Translations under genes and position numbers: made by a program
Assembly (NCBI RefSeq): GCF_031599675.1
Contig: NZ_CP134223.1
Coordinates: 5,084,001-5,148,000, forward strand
Direction: 5' to 3'
Length of the DNA stretch: 64,000 nucleotides
Source: Paenibacillus pedocola
GTDB taxonomy: Bacteria > Bacillota > Bacilli > Paenibacillales > Paenibacillaceae
Shown here: in pieces, positions 17,082 through 26,490 of the stretch
Layout: each line of letters begins with the position of its first letter
Position numbering within the stretch: the first letter of the stretch is position 1
The notes under the pieces: generated by a model
Told to the model about the DNA's origin: nothing
What the model saw: only the letters and a program-made list of their open reading frames with translations
Database searches by the model: none

Positions 17082-17138
17082 CCTTTTGTTCTGCAGGTGT
17101 CTCTTGTATTCTGGGGTTTTGTATATCCAGACAAAAGG
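17082..17138 (+). promoter_or_regulatory. Riboswitch expression platform: possible ribosome-site sequestering hairpin
   Basis: CCTTTTGT at 17082-17089 is fully complementary to ACAAAAGG at 17131-17138, which is the ribosome binding site of the following gene; CTGG (17111-17114) and CCAG (17127-17130) extend this fold. Between them GGTGTCTCTTGTA (17096-17108) can pair with the 3' side of P1 and its continuation TACAAGAGATACC (17005-17017), 12 of 13 positions. So P1 formation (guanine bound) would leave the sequestering hairpin free to form, and the free RNA would open it. No clear U-tract is seen. The mechanism is inferred from base complementarity. Confidence 0.55.
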
Positions 17139-17148
17139 AGTGAAGGCG

Positions 17149-17709
17149 ATGAGCGCATTTCTTGCAAGACTCAGCGAATCCATCAGCAAGGCCAAAAATG
17201 TGAGGATTTATAAAAATAAAGATACCGCCTATGATTTCAAGCTGTATCCTTTTGGCGAACGTGGCACGTATATCGATCCCGAGCTGATTAGTGAAATTAC
17301 CGATAATCTGGCCAGCAGCATTACAGAGCAGTTCCCCGCTTTTGATTATATCGTTTCGCCCGAGCCGGGCGGTCACACCTGGGGCATGCTGGCAGCCTAC
17401 AAGCTGATGAAGCCGATGAATATTCTACGCCTCAGCACCGAGTTGTACGAGAATTACGAGGTTTGCATTAAGCGGGAGACGGCTTATAACGAGAACTATA
17501 TTTATTTTGACGGTTTTACGGCCGGAGATCGGGTACTTATTCTTGATGATGTGATCAGCTCAGGCGCAACGATCCGCTGCATCGCCCAGCAAATGGCGGA
17601 TATGGGGGTAGAGCTCGTCGGGGTGCAGGGTATTCTGGCCAAAGGTGAGCACTATAAACAGCTGGAAACAGACTATGGAATCCCGGTGCGGGTGCTGTCC
17701 AAGGTGTAA
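17149..17709 (+). CDS. Purine-type phosphoribosyltransferase
   Basis: A 186-residue type I phosphoribosyltransferase. The PRPP-binding motif is VLILDDVISSGATI (about 128-141), preceded by an FDYIVSPEPGGHTWGMLAAYKL substrate region; similar proteins are annotated as adenine or orotate phosphoribosyltransferases, but the base cannot be assigned from sequence. It is not close to B. subtilis Xpt as I recall that protein. ATG at 17149 follows AAAGGAG by eight bases, and this site is the target of the riboswitch platform. The frame is open upstream to 17056 but that part overlaps the leader. It is followed by IMP dehydrogenase and HPRT, which argues for a purine substrate. Confidence 0.8.
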   Translation: MSAFLARLSESISKAKNVRIYKNKDTAYDFKLYPFGERGTYIDPELISEITDNLASSITEQFPAFDYIVSPEPGGHTWGMLAAYKLMKPMNILRLSTELYENYEVCIKRETAYNENYIYFDGFTAGDRVLILDDVISSGATIRCIAQQMADMGVELVGVQGILAKGEHYKQLETDYGIPVRVLSKV

Positions 17710-17769
17710 GCGGGCGGATACAAGACAATGATTGCAGAGGCCGACAAAACTTTTAAGGAGTGAACAACC

Positions 17770-19281
17770 ATGGCTTACTATTATGATCAGCCGTCCAGAA
17801 CGTTCAGCGAGTTCCTGCTCGTTCCGAACCTGACGACCAAAGAATGCATTCCCGGGAATGTAGATCTCAGAACCCCTGTGACCAAATTCCGGCGCGGCGA
17901 GACTCCGGCGCTGACAATGAATCTGCCGGTTACCTCTGCGGTGATGCAGGCGGTTTCCGACCATAATATGGCCATAGCCCTGGCCAAAAGCGGCGGAATC
18001 TCCTTCATCTATGGCTCCCAATCCGTGGAGCAGCAGGTGGAGATGGTCCGCAGGGTCAAGAAGTTCAAAGCCGGCTTTGTCCTGAGCGACTCTAACCTGC
18101 GTCCGGAGGATACACTGAAGGATGTGCTGGCACTTAAAAGCCGCAGCGGTCATTCCACCATCGCCATCACGGATAACGGGGAGCCAACCGGCAAGCTCAT
18201 GGGCATCGTCACCAGCCGCGACTACCGTGAGAACCGGCTGCCGCAGGAATGCCCGATTACTGAATTCATGACACCACTGTCCGCCCTGATCTACGCCGAA
18301 GAGGGGATCACGCTAACTGAAGCCAATGATATGATCTGGGACCATAAGCTGAACTGCCTGCCGATTGTGAACAGCAGCGGACATCTGGTGCATCTGGTCT
18401 TCCGCAAGGACTATGACAGCCACCAGGAATATCCGCTGGAGCTGCATGACAGTAACAAGCAGCTAATCGTAGGCGCGGGCATTAACTCCCGGGATTACAA
18501 GGAACGGGTACCAGCGCTGGTCGAAGCGGGAGCGGATGTGCTCTGCATCGATTCCTCCGACGGTTATTCCGAATGGCAGGCGGAGACGATCCATTATATT
18601 AAGGAAACCTTCGGGGAGTCGGTGAAGGTGGGAGCCGGCAATGTCGTCGACAAAGAAGGGTTCCTCTACCTGGTAGAAGCCGGAGCGGACTTCATCAAGG
18701 TCGGCATCGGCGGCGGCTCGATCTGCATTACCCGTGAGCAGAAAGGCATCGGCCGCGGCCAGGCCTCCTCCGTCATTGAGGTGGCGGCAGCCCGCCAGGA
18801 ATATTATGAACAAACAGGCATTTATGTCCCGATCTGCTCTGACGGCGGCATCGTCCATGACTACCATATCGTGCTGGCCCTGGCTATGGGCGCTGACTTC
18901 GTCATGCTGGGCCGGTATTTTGCCAGATTCGACGAGAGCCCGGGCCGTAAGCTGCTCGTAGGCGGGAACTTCGTCAAAGAATATTGGGGCGAAGGCTCCA
19001 GCCGGGCCCGGAACTGGCAAAGATACGACTTCGGCAACGCCGACAAAGAGAGCAAGCTTGAATTCGAAGAGGGTGTGGATTCCTTCATCCCTTATGCCGG
19101 CAGACTCAAAGACAACCTGGACCTCAGCATCAGCAAAATCAAATCCACTATGTGCAACTGCGGCGCGCTGACCATTCCCCAGCTGCAGGAGCATGCCAAA
19201 ATTACCCTCGTCTCCTCGACTACCATCTACGAAGGCGGGGCACATGATGTTATGCTTAAGGAGAAGGATCGAACATCCTGA
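17770..19281 (+). CDS. guaB: Inosine-5'-monophosphate dehydrogenase (clostridial-type)
   Basis: A 503-residue TIM-barrel IMPDH with two CBS domains inserted at about 95-220. It oxidises IMP to XMP with NAD, the first step to GMP. The catalytic loop GIGGGSICITREQKGIGRGQ contains the nucleophile Cys319; the substrate site SDGGIVHDYHI and ALAMGADFVMLGRYFA follow. The loop differs from the B. subtilis form (GPGSICTTR) and fits a separate branch I know from clostridia and relatives, so the genome may hold a second, standard guaB. AAGGAGTG lies before the ATG. Placed between two phosphoribosyltransferase genes on one transcript behind a guanine riboswitch. Confidence 0.92.
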   Translation: MAYYYDQPSRTFSEFLLVPNLTTKECIPGNVDLRTPVTKFRRGETPALTMNLPVTSAVMQAVSDHNMAIALAKSGGISFIYGSQSVEQQVEMVRRVKKFKAGFVLSDSNLRPEDTLKDVLALKSRSGHSTIAITDNGEPTGKLMGIVTSRDYRENRLPQECPITEFMTPLSALIYAEEGITLTEANDMIWDHKLNCLPIVNSSGHLVHLVFRKDYDSHQEYPLELHDSNKQLIVGAGINSRDYKERVPALVEAGADVLCIDSSDGYSEWQAETIHYIKETFGESVKVGAGNVVDKEGFLYLVEAGADFIKVGIGGGSICITREQKGIGRGQASSVIEVAAARQEYYEQTGIYVPICSDGGIVHDYHIVLALAMGADFVMLGRYFARFDESPGRKLLVGGNFVKEYWGEGSSRARNWQRYDFGNADKESKLEFEEGVDSFIPYAGRLKDNLDLSISKIKSTMCNCGALTIPQLQEHAKITLVSSTTIYEGGAHDVMLKEKDRTS

Positions 19282-19313
19282 GCATTGATTATGATTCACA
19301 AGGAGCAGTGGTA

Positions 19314-19847
19314 ATGAAGGAACTTCGCAAGGTACTGGTTAGCAAAGCCCAGCTTGAGAGCCGGGTCAAGGAGCTGGGCGCAGCCATCTCACGCGATTAT
19401 GAAGGAAAAGAGCTCGTGCTCATTGGCATCCTGAAAGGCGCCGCCGTATTCATGGCCGACCTGATGCGGGAAATCACCTTCCCCGTGGCCATTGATTATA
19501 TGTCCGTCTCCAGCTACGGCAGCAGCTCTACCACATCAGGCGTAATAACGATCAAGCAGGATATTAACACTGATATCCGCGGCAAGCATGTGCTGCTCGT
19601 CGAGGATCTGATCGACACCGGGCTCACCCTGCAGCATCTGGGGCAGCTGTTCGCCCTCCGCGAAGCGGCAAGCGTGTCTATCTGCACCATCCTCAGCAAG
19701 CCCTCCCGCCGTCTGGCCGATATTCCCATCGACTACTGCGGCATCGAGATCCCCGATGAATTCGTCGTCGGCTACGGCCTCGACTATGCCGAACAGTACC
19801 GCAACCTGCCGGAGGTATGGATTGTGGAGACTGAGGAACAGCAGTAG
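19314..19847 (+). CDS. hpt: Hypoxanthine phosphoribosyltransferase
   Basis: A 177-residue HPRT that salvages hypoxanthine and guanine to IMP and GMP with PRPP. Family motifs are all present: LVLIGILKGAAVFMADL, the YGSSSTTSG flexible loop, the PRPP motif VLLVEDLIDTGLTL and the C-terminal DEFVVGYGLDYAEQYRNLP. GTG at 19308 opens the frame, but AAGGAGC is best spaced for ATG at 19314. It is the last gene of the purine unit and is followed at once by a strong terminator. Confidence 0.95.
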   Translation: MKELRKVLVSKAQLESRVKELGAAISRDYEGKELVLIGILKGAAVFMADLMREITFPVAIDYMSVSSYGSSSTTSGVITIKQDINTDIRGKHVLLVEDLIDTGLTLQHLGQLFALREAASVSICTILSKPSRRLADIPIDYCGIEIPDEFVVGYGLDYAEQYRNLPEVWIVETEEQQ

Positions 19848-19866
19848 CACCAGGTACCGCTAAAAC

Positions 19867-19932
19867 AACGGACACCTCTCCCGCCAGCATTCACTCAGAA
19901 TAACTGGACAGGAGAAGTGTCCGTTGTTTTTT
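19867..19932 (+). terminator. Rho-independent terminator of the purine unit
   Basis: A 15-bp stem with one mismatch (AACGGACACCTCTCC at 19867-19881, partner at 19911-19925), a 29-base loop, and GTTTTTTC directly after. Twenty bases after the hpt stop. Confidence 0.85.
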
Positions 19933-19936
19933 CAAA

Positions 19937-20248
19937 TCACCCTGAGATCCTGTCCCATAGCACCTCAGCAACACTCGGACCATATTCCTGTGGATACATC
20001 AGCAGGGCAAAACATAAAGTGACCATAATTATGAAGACCCACAGAACGACCTTATAGCGAAGTTGCAATCGTCCGAGCATCACCAAACTTAGAACGATGA
20101 GCAGCAGATTCATTATAATAATGATGGGCAATGCAACAATTCTTCCGAGTCCGGTGTGCGGAAATTGATCTATTAAAATCAGGAGCAAAAGGATACTCGG
20201 ACTTAGCGCCAACAGAGCTTTCAGCAATACTTTTGATGTTAGGCCCAT
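19937..20248 (-). CDS. Small membrane protein, unknown function
   Basis: A 103-residue hydrophobic protein with three likely membrane segments (about 8-27, 36-58 and 67-86) and a short polar tail ending in a VAEVLWDRISG stretch. GGAGGGGA lies nine bases before the ATG, so it is very probably translated. It is divergent from the lipoprotein gene at 20328. No family is recognised. Confidence 0.65.
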   Translation of the reverse strand: MGLTSKVLLKALLALSPSILLLLILIDQFPHTGLGRIVALPIIIIMNLLLIVLSLVMLGRLQLRYKVVLWVFIIMVTLCFALLMYPQEYGPSVAEVLWDRISG

Positions 20249-20327
20249 GAGATGATTCCCCTCCCTACTTGTCTGTTATTACGCCGTGATCGAGCGGATT
20301 GAATCAAATTGGAATGAAAGAACGGTG

Positions 20328-20792
20328 ATGGCCTTGAAGCGGTTAACGATTCTACTGCTGCTCAGTGCTATGTTAGTCGGCGGCTGCAGCGGGAAGGACA
20401 ATATTTATTCGGGCATTGAAAAGCAGGATCTTACGGGAATTAAGACTGCCAAAGAACTGGATTACATCTACGCGTACAAAGGACATACTGACAACTGGGC
20501 TTCGACCTATTACGTCTATCAGAAAAAGGATAGCGATAGTCATGTCTCCAGAGTGTTTTTGAAATATATCGGCAAGGAACCCGGTCCGTCAGGTGAAATG
20601 AAATACGCTTATACTGCAGAAGGCGCCGGTGGCGGGAGCGGAACCCTATCTGAAGCGGAGTCACCATCCGTCATATACAACCTGGGCGGCAGCGGCGGAA
20701 CCGGCTCAGTAGCCGGACAGGATTCTGTTGTAAAGATGCATGTGGAGTGGAGCGGGGGTTCGGAGGACATTGAGCTGAAGCCTGAACTGTAG
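20328..20792 (+). CDS. Secreted lipoprotein, unknown function
   Basis: A 154-residue protein with a lipoprotein signal: ALKRLT, hydrophobic core, lipobox LVGGC with Cys near residue 20. The mature part is polar and Gly/Ser-rich with a YVYQKK strand, a PSGEMKYAYT segment, a GGSGGTGSV loop and the end HVEWSGGSEDIELKPEL. The frame is open from a GTG at 20286, but starting at ATG 20328 puts the signal peptide at the N-terminus. A decayed, partly inverted copy of its 3' part lies at 27481-27631. No known domain. Confidence 0.75.
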   Translation: MALKRLTILLLLSAMLVGGCSGKDNIYSGIEKQDLTGIKTAKELDYIYAYKGHTDNWASTYYVYQKKDSDSHVSRVFLKYIGKEPGPSGEMKYAYTAEGAGGGSGTLSEAESPSVIYNLGGSGGTGSVAGQDSVVKMHVEWSGGSEDIELKPEL

Positions 20793-20814
20793 TAATTACA
20801 TGGGCAGCCCATGC

Positions 20815-20880
20815 AAAAAAGCAGAGCAGCGGTTATCCGTAACGGAATAATCGCTGCCCTGCGGTTTTGTGATGTTTTTT
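20815..20880. terminator. Bidirectional terminator
   Basis: A 16-bp imperfect stem (20821-20836 with 20847-20862) capped by a CCGTAACGGA loop. AAAAAA precedes it (U-tract for the minus strand) and a T-rich run with seven T follows on the plus strand. It separates the convergent lipoprotein and SLH genes. Confidence 0.85.
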
Positions 20881-20892
20881 TCTTTTAAACTA

Positions 20893-23800
20893 CTACTTTA
20901 ATTGATATAAACGATAGATTAGCGCAGCCGCCTCCGCTTTGCTAGCGGTTTGAGCCGGACGGAAGCTATGATCCTCAAATCCTTCGAATAATTGAATGCT
21001 CTTGGTCAATGCTACGCTTGCTGCTGCCCATTTCGATATTTTAGCCTTATCTGTGAAGGTTGCATTTACGGATTCAGGCTGGGAGACAGCTTGCTTGCCA
21101 TTATAGGCTGTGAGTGCCCGTGCAAGCATTGTCGCGATCTCTTCACGGGTGATAGTTGCTTTCGGGTCAAAAGCATTTGCTGATTTGCCGGTAATAATCC
21201 CTGCAGCATAAGCAGCGGCAATCTCATCATAATACGGATTGGATGATGAGATGTCTTTGAACGGCAGAAGCAATCCCTCACCGCTCAAACCATAAGCCCG
21301 GGCGATCATAGAAGCAAACTCTTGACGTGTAACTTTGTCCGACGGACGGAACACTGCACTCTGATCCAGGATTCCCTTGTTCAACAAATAATTAATTTCC
21401 TGAACTGCCCAATGATTAGCAGAGACATCTGTGAAAGAAGCTTTACCTAACATTACCGTATATCGGCTGAAGTGTCCTCTTGGTGTTGTTACGGTTTGAG
21501 TAACCGGGTCATATTTGCCCCCGACAGCTTCCCATGTAAGACTCTCATTATTAAGCAGATATACCGTCAAATTCTCCAAGTTAGCCCCGGAATATTTGGA
21601 GGTATCGATCGAAGATACATCAAAAGTAACCTCAATAGGTTTGGCGAAGCTCTTAACCTGCTGACCACCTACAGACGCGCTGAATTCCATCACAGGAATG
21701 CTGGCCAGCGGTTCAGCCTCGCTAGGCTTACTTACTACAGCATTTTCTACAACTTCTGCCGCCAGATTAATCGTCTGACCTGCTTCTACAGTACCGAAGG
21801 TATCCGGTTCAAGCGTAAATGCCGTTTGATCCATCTGAATTTTCAAGCCGGCAACATCATTCTCTTTGACCAGCGTAAGGATTTCGGACGGGAGCGAGGT
21901 ATTCAGCTTATGAATTCCTTCTTCTACCGGAGGCACGTTGACGGTGATGCTCACTTTCAGATCTGCTGCACTTCCTGAACCCAGCTTGCTTGTCAGATCC
22001 TTGGACAGATCGGACAGCGCCAGCTTCGCAGATTGAATCTGTGTACTAATTAGTGTCTCATCAAGCTTCGAAGAAACAGTATTGCCTGCCACTGTTACAT
22101 TTGCCTTGGCAATCGTTACTTCTCCTGCTTTATTAAGAGCGGTCTGGCTTGAGGAGATTACGCTGTTCTTCAGCTTCTGGATGTCTTCCGCTGCCACACC
22201 CTGCACATTATTGAGTACAGCTGCTGCATTCTCAATAAGCGTATGGGCGAGCGAAACTGCCTTGTCGGAGCTGTCCATTTTATTCAGCAGATATGGCGCA
22301 CTTCCAACAAGCTCTGTAATCGAGTCCACAATCTTCTGCTTCGCTGCAGAATCTTGGATCGTTGCGAGCAACCCTGCTGCCGTATCCATAGCTTTTGAGA
22401 GGCTCTTGCTGTTCTGCTCGGCTTCCGCGGAAGTAGTGGCAGATTTGAGCGAGTCCGCAATGCTTGTGAGGGCCGTTTGTGCTGCTGCAGCCCGCTCCAC
22501 TGCTGTTCCCGTGGTATTCGTTAATAAATCCTGAAGCTTGTCATTCTGCTTCTGCACATTCTCGGCAGCATTCGCAGCAGCCGGGGTTGGGGTTGGAGTT
22601 GGAGTAACCGATCCGGTTCCAGTTCCAGTTCCAGTTCCTCCAGTCCCGGTTCCGGTTCCAGTTCCGCTTCCATTGCCGTTCCCATTACCATTGCCAGTTC
22701 CACTTCCATTACCATTACCTACATCTGTTCCCGGCAAATCTGTACCCGGATCTACTACAGTGCCTGTGGTTGTCTCAAGCACAATCTTCTTGTTAAGAGT
22801 GTAGCTCTGGCCATCAATAGTCAGGGAAGCCTTAATGACGTACGTTCCATTCGGAAGATAGCCGAAGTTTTCACTTGAAGTGTCATACGTATAGGCAGTC
22901 AGCGGATAGTTGAGAGAAGACGTTGAGTATAGTGTTTTTCCGGACTCATCCTGAATTTCATAGGAAGCTGCCTCTGGAGTAACGTATTTATACCCGTTAG
23001 ACCAGCCACCATTGGATATTACCAAAATCTGCGGCTTCTTAATCTGTCCGATTTGATTACCGGCAGTATCCACGAGTCCGATTGTCAGCCAGTTCACTCC
23101 GGCTGGGCGAGTCAGCTTTCCATCCTTCAGCCCAACGATATCCAGCCCCTGTATGGTCTGCGGCGCAAGCTCAGTAAGAGTCCCCGCCTTCAGCGTTCCA
23201 GGCGCAAAATGAATATCATACTGATACTCAATTGTACCAAAAGCTTTGTCTACCTGTACTGTGACATCACCCGGAGTCAGCCGTACCTGATCTGCATTAT
23301 AGGCATAACTCTTTAGTGTCGATTGATTCGGTGTTGAATATTCAACGCTGTAAATCGATCCGGATTCTGGTGCAAGCAAGGTAGCCAGCCCAGAAGCGGA
23401 ATCATCAAGCGTAAGTGTATTATCTCCCGCTCCAATAACAACGCCGTCACGGTAGATAAAGGTGTCCGATGCAGTTTGCGCCAGCATACTGTAAGTCCCC
23501 TGCGTGGCGTAGAAGTAGTTCTCTTCCACCTTATTGCTGTCGATTACAAATGGAACATTGTTTGCACCAGCCAAGTCAGCTCTTACAACAGATAAATCCT
23601 CTGCTGGTCTATCTAATAACACTTTACTTACTTCCTGCAGTTCCTGTCTTGCATCCAGCACGAGCGAGTAATCCTTGCCTGGCTCCGTACGGACAGAACC
23701 GTACATATAGTAGCCAAATTTAGATTCTACACCTGTATAACTCCGGTTGTAGCGGATGAAGTCAACACCCACTACAGAAGGTGAATCCACAACCAGAATA

Positions 23801-26196
23801 GCTTGCGCTTCAGAAGTATTAATGAAGTAAGAATCTCCTTGGTAGGAACCATTCTGACTCTTAACAATGGCCTGGACGCTGGCATAATCGAGTGGAACGC
23901 CCCCGGCATAACTGCTTCCTTCGGCCTTGTCCAACCCGCGCACGCGAATTACCGCCTGGGTCTGCGGATTAATAACCGCTGCCTTCACCTTTTTAAATAA
24001 GAAGCCCGGTTTCTTGAACATGAGTTCACCGATATAATAGGTCTGTTCTGAAGGTATCGTGAACTTCCCTTGAGCATCCGTAACTCCAAGCACTTGACCA
24101 TAACGGCTAATTTCTACACCGGCCTGCAGTTCGCCTTGTCCGCCAGTGACATGCTGCCGCACAGTAATGGTTACATTTTGTGCCTGGTCTACAGTTAAAT
24201 AAGGCTTCTCCACCAGGTCAACCAATTTACCGTCTTTGCCTCTGATCTCTACATCAAATTCATTCTTCGGCAGAACCTTCAGTACTGCCTCAGCCAGCGG
24301 TTCTCCATTGACATACTGACCGTTGGTATAGGTAGAAGGTGAGAATTGAACTTTATAAGTCCCTGCAGTAACAGGCTTCCAGTCCCGCATATTAATGCGC
24401 TCCAGATGGCCGTCCTTCTCCCTGGTCGTCCAAGACAGCGAATCATTCGCTAAGACTGTGCCGCTCTCATCCACAATCGAGAACCTGTAGCTGCCGTTCA
24501 GATCGATAATATTGCCGTATTCATCTGTCATAACAACCTGGTTCTGGACACTTTCACCCAGTACAACCTGATTCCGCATTTCATCTTCGCCATAGTAAGA
24601 CGTGTCCGGTACCACGACATTAATCGCGGTTGTATAGGTGCTGCCGCCCTTCAGCGTATATTCACTCTCAGCCGGATTAAAGAATGCTTTCAGTACAATC
24701 TGATTCGCACTGTTACTCTGGCTGTTAGCAGCTGACGCGACAGTGGCAGTCAGACGATGTATTTCTTCACCTTTCCGCACATACAACTTACCGTTGCCCG
24801 CAGGAAGAGTGGTACTGATCTGGCTATAATTGAGCTTGTCATTGAGATAAGACACCAGCACTTGGCCTACACCTGCGCTCTGCTGAGGCACCTGAAGCTT
24901 CAAGGCACTGTAATCAGCAGGGTTCGCAACCGTTGTTACTTCAACCGCAGCTTCCGTCGGCTTAACCCGATTGCGGAAAACCACTTTGCCGTCTACACCC
25001 TGAACGGTACCGATGGCAGTGATTTCATATTCTTTATTCTTTTTGACGTAGACAGCAGGTGAAGTTAACTTTATATTGTTGTATCCACCGTTAATCTGTT
25101 TATACTGGTTGTTATCAATCACAGAATAAGATTCCAGCTGCACCGGCTTATTATCCCATGTGTAATGAAGGTTCAGACGGCTATAATCGCTGCCATCCTC
25201 AATGACCTCCTTGTGAACTCCGCTAACCGAGGAATATAATGCCGCTTGCCCCGTCTGGAATAAATACGTTCCGGTGTCCGAAGTAACGTAGCCTGTATAA
25301 TTTCCTGATACTTCACCCGTTCTCAGCACCAGCACATCTATTCCCGAAACTCCATAGCGGTTAACAATTCCGTTTGGCCAAGAAGTGTTGGAATTATAGT
25401 TGCGCAGCTGCTTGCCGCCTGCATCCAGGTAACGAATAGCAACAGTGTATGTTCCTGCCTGCTGGAGATCAGTTACATAGATTGGCTTAGCTTCATATTT
25501 ATCAGTTCCCTGCTTCAACAGCACGAACAGAACAGGAGCATTAATGGTCGAATTTATTTTATCCTTCAATTGAATCTGTCCATTTGCATCCGTTGTAAAG
25601 TTGTAAGAGGTGTAATTCATCCAAACAGCGACTGCTTCCTTCGCTAGCGGAACACCATTATTAAGGATGGTAAGTCTTACATTCTTATCATCACTGCGTA
25701 TCTCTCCATTAGTTGCACTTACATATGTATTAGAATCCTTGGCCATTACTTCCACAGCAATGTTTATCCCCGTTGTCGAGGGTACCCGGATGATCTGTGG
25801 CAGGGTAACCACCGAACCTTGCTCCCCTTCAAATTCTGCCCGCAGGGAATATTCTTCACCGGCTGTCAATCCTTCAAAAGGAATGCTGCTATACTCAAGC
25901 GAAGTGTATACTGCATCCAGTACGGTTTGCTTCGCCTCGCTTTTAGGCTTCACCTGGCGTGCAATTTCAGTTTCACCCTTAGTAAGGATAAACTTAACCT
26001 CTTGCAGAACCTTAAGATCTTTATAGGTGACGTCTACTACACTGTTGACAGTGATCTTTTGCTTGCCATCCGGCGATAGTTCATTGGATGCCATTCCCGC
26101 TTTAAGAGAAGCAGCAGACACCCCAAGTACATTAACAAAAGCTAATAATAAAACTAAAACTACCGAAACAGCCATTCGAAATCTCTTTAAATACAT
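20893..26196 (-). CDS. Very large S-layer-homology surface protein
   Basis: About 1,767 residues. An N-terminal signal peptide (KRFRMAVSVVLVLLLAF, cleavage after VSAA) leads into about 1,100 residues of beta-rich repeats of the carboxypeptidase-regulatory/Ig-like kind (for example GVPLAKEAVAVWMNYTSYNF and GVTDAQGKFTIPSEQTYYIG). Residues about 1150-1200 are a low-complexity Gly/Asn/Thr linker ending in TPTPTPTP; a helical region follows to about 1330, then another beta region. Three SLH domains close the protein (about 1585-1767), with VTRQEFASMIARAYGL, ITREEIATMLARAL and SKAEAAALIYRLYQL. SLH domains bind pyruvylated secondary cell-wall polymer. ATG at 26196 has GGAGATGGGTT before it; an in-frame ATG at 26226 is the alternative. 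Confidence 0.92.
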   Translation of the reverse strand: MYLKRFRMAVSVVLVLLLAFVNVLGVSAASLKAGMASNELSPDGKQKITVNSVVDVTYKDLKVLQEVKFILTKGETEIARQVKPKSEAKQTVLDAVYTSLEYSSIPFEGLTAGEEYSLRAEFEGEQGSVVTLPQIIRVPSTTGINIAVEVMAKDSNTYVSATNGEIRSDDKNVRLTILNNGVPLAKEAVAVWMNYTSYNFTTDANGQIQLKDKINSTINAPVLFVLLKQGTDKYEAKPIYVTDLQQAGTYTVAIRYLDAGGKQLRNYNSNTSWPNGIVNRYGVSGIDVLVLRTGEVSGNYTGYVTSDTGTYLFQTGQAALYSSVSGVHKEVIEDGSDYSRLNLHYTWDNKPVQLESYSVIDNNQYKQINGGYNNIKLTSPAVYVKKNKEYEITAIGTVQGVDGKVVFRNRVKPTEAAVEVTTVANPADYSALKLQVPQQSAGVGQVLVSYLNDKLNYSQISTTLPAGNGKLYVRKGEEIHRLTATVASAANSQSNSANQIVLKAFFNPAESEYTLKGGSTYTTAINVVVPDTSYYGEDEMRNQVVLGESVQNQVVMTDEYGNIIDLNGSYRFSIVDESGTVLANDSLSWTTREKDGHLERINMRDWKPVTAGTYKVQFSPSTYTNGQYVNGEPLAEAVLKVLPKNEFDVEIRGKDGKLVDLVEKPYLTVDQAQNVTITVRQHVTGGQGELQAGVEISRYGQVLGVTDAQGKFTIPSEQTYYIGELMFKKPGFLFKKVKAAVINPQTQAVIRVRGLDKAEGSSYAGGVPLDYASVQAIVKSQNGSYQGDSYFINTSEAQAILVVDSPSVVGVDFIRYNRSYTGVESKFGYYMYGSVRTEPGKDYSLVLDARQELQEVSKVLLDRPAEDLSVVRADLAGANNVPFVIDSNKVEENYFYATQGTYSMLAQTASDTFIYRDGVVIGAGDNTLTLDDSASGLATLLAPESGSIYSVEYSTPNQSTLKSYAYNADQVRLTPGDVTVQVDKAFGTIEYQYDIHFAPGTLKAGTLTELAPQTIQGLDIVGLKDGKLTRPAGVNWLTIGLVDTAGNQIGQIKKPQILVISNGGWSNGYKYVTPEAASYEIQDESGKTLYSTSSLNYPLTAYTYDTSSENFGYLPNGTYVIKASLTIDGQSYTLNKKIVLETTTGTVVDPGTDLPGTDVGNGNGSGTGNGNGNGNGSGTGTGTGTGGTGTGTGTGSVTPTPTPTPAAANAAENVQKQNDKLQDLLTNTTGTAVERAAAAQTALTSIADSLKSATTSAEAEQNSKSLSKAMDTAAGLLATIQDSAAKQKIVDSITELVGSAPYLLNKMDSSDKAVSLAHTLIENAAAVLNNVQGVAAEDIQKLKNSVISSSQTALNKAGEVTIAKANVTVAGNTVSSKLDETLISTQIQSAKLALSDLSKDLTSKLGSGSAADLKVSITVNVPPVEEGIHKLNTSLPSEILTLVKENDVAGLKIQMDQTAFTLEPDTFGTVEAGQTINLAAEVVENAVVSKPSEAEPLASIPVMEFSASVGGQQVKSFAKPIEVTFDVSSIDTSKYSGANLENLTVYLLNNESLTWEAVGGKYDPVTQTVTTPRGHFSRYTVMLGKASFTDVSANHWAVQEINYLLNKGILDQSAVFRPSDKVTRQEFASMIARAYGLSGEGLLLPFKDISSSNPYYDEIAAAYAAGIITGKSANAFDPKATITREEIATMLARALTAYNGKQAVSQPESVNATFTDKAKISKWAAASVALTKSIQLFEGFEDHSFRPAQTASKAEAAALIYRLYQLK

Positions 26197-26226
26197 AACC
26201 CATCTCCTACTCCCCAGTAAATTCAT

Positions 26227-26490
26227 ATCCTGCCTATTCGTAATTATTCAAGCCGTACAACCACTCCCCCCTTCTGAACTGAGCCCCTAAAAATTCAGAC
26301 TCCTAGACGAAATACTACATATATTTCTTTCACGTGTCTATTAATTCCTTAATAGGAAGCTGAATAGAACTAATTCCAGGATAATACTTTCACTAAAATG
26401 TCGAAATTTCTGGATTTATGACTGATGTAGTTCTTTATGCAGGTATAAAGACATTCTGGGTGTAGATTCTTGTCATCTTAAATATCCAAA
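26227..26490. other. Intergenic stretch upstream of the large SLH gene
   Basis: The gap between the SLH gene and the repeat pseudogene (26197-26564) is AT-rich. Apart from the terminator at 26491-26523 I see one isolated small inverted repeat (TTCCT-N4-AGGAA at 26345-26358) and no gene or clear promoter. The SLH gene must be transcribed from here on the minus strand. Confidence 0.4.
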
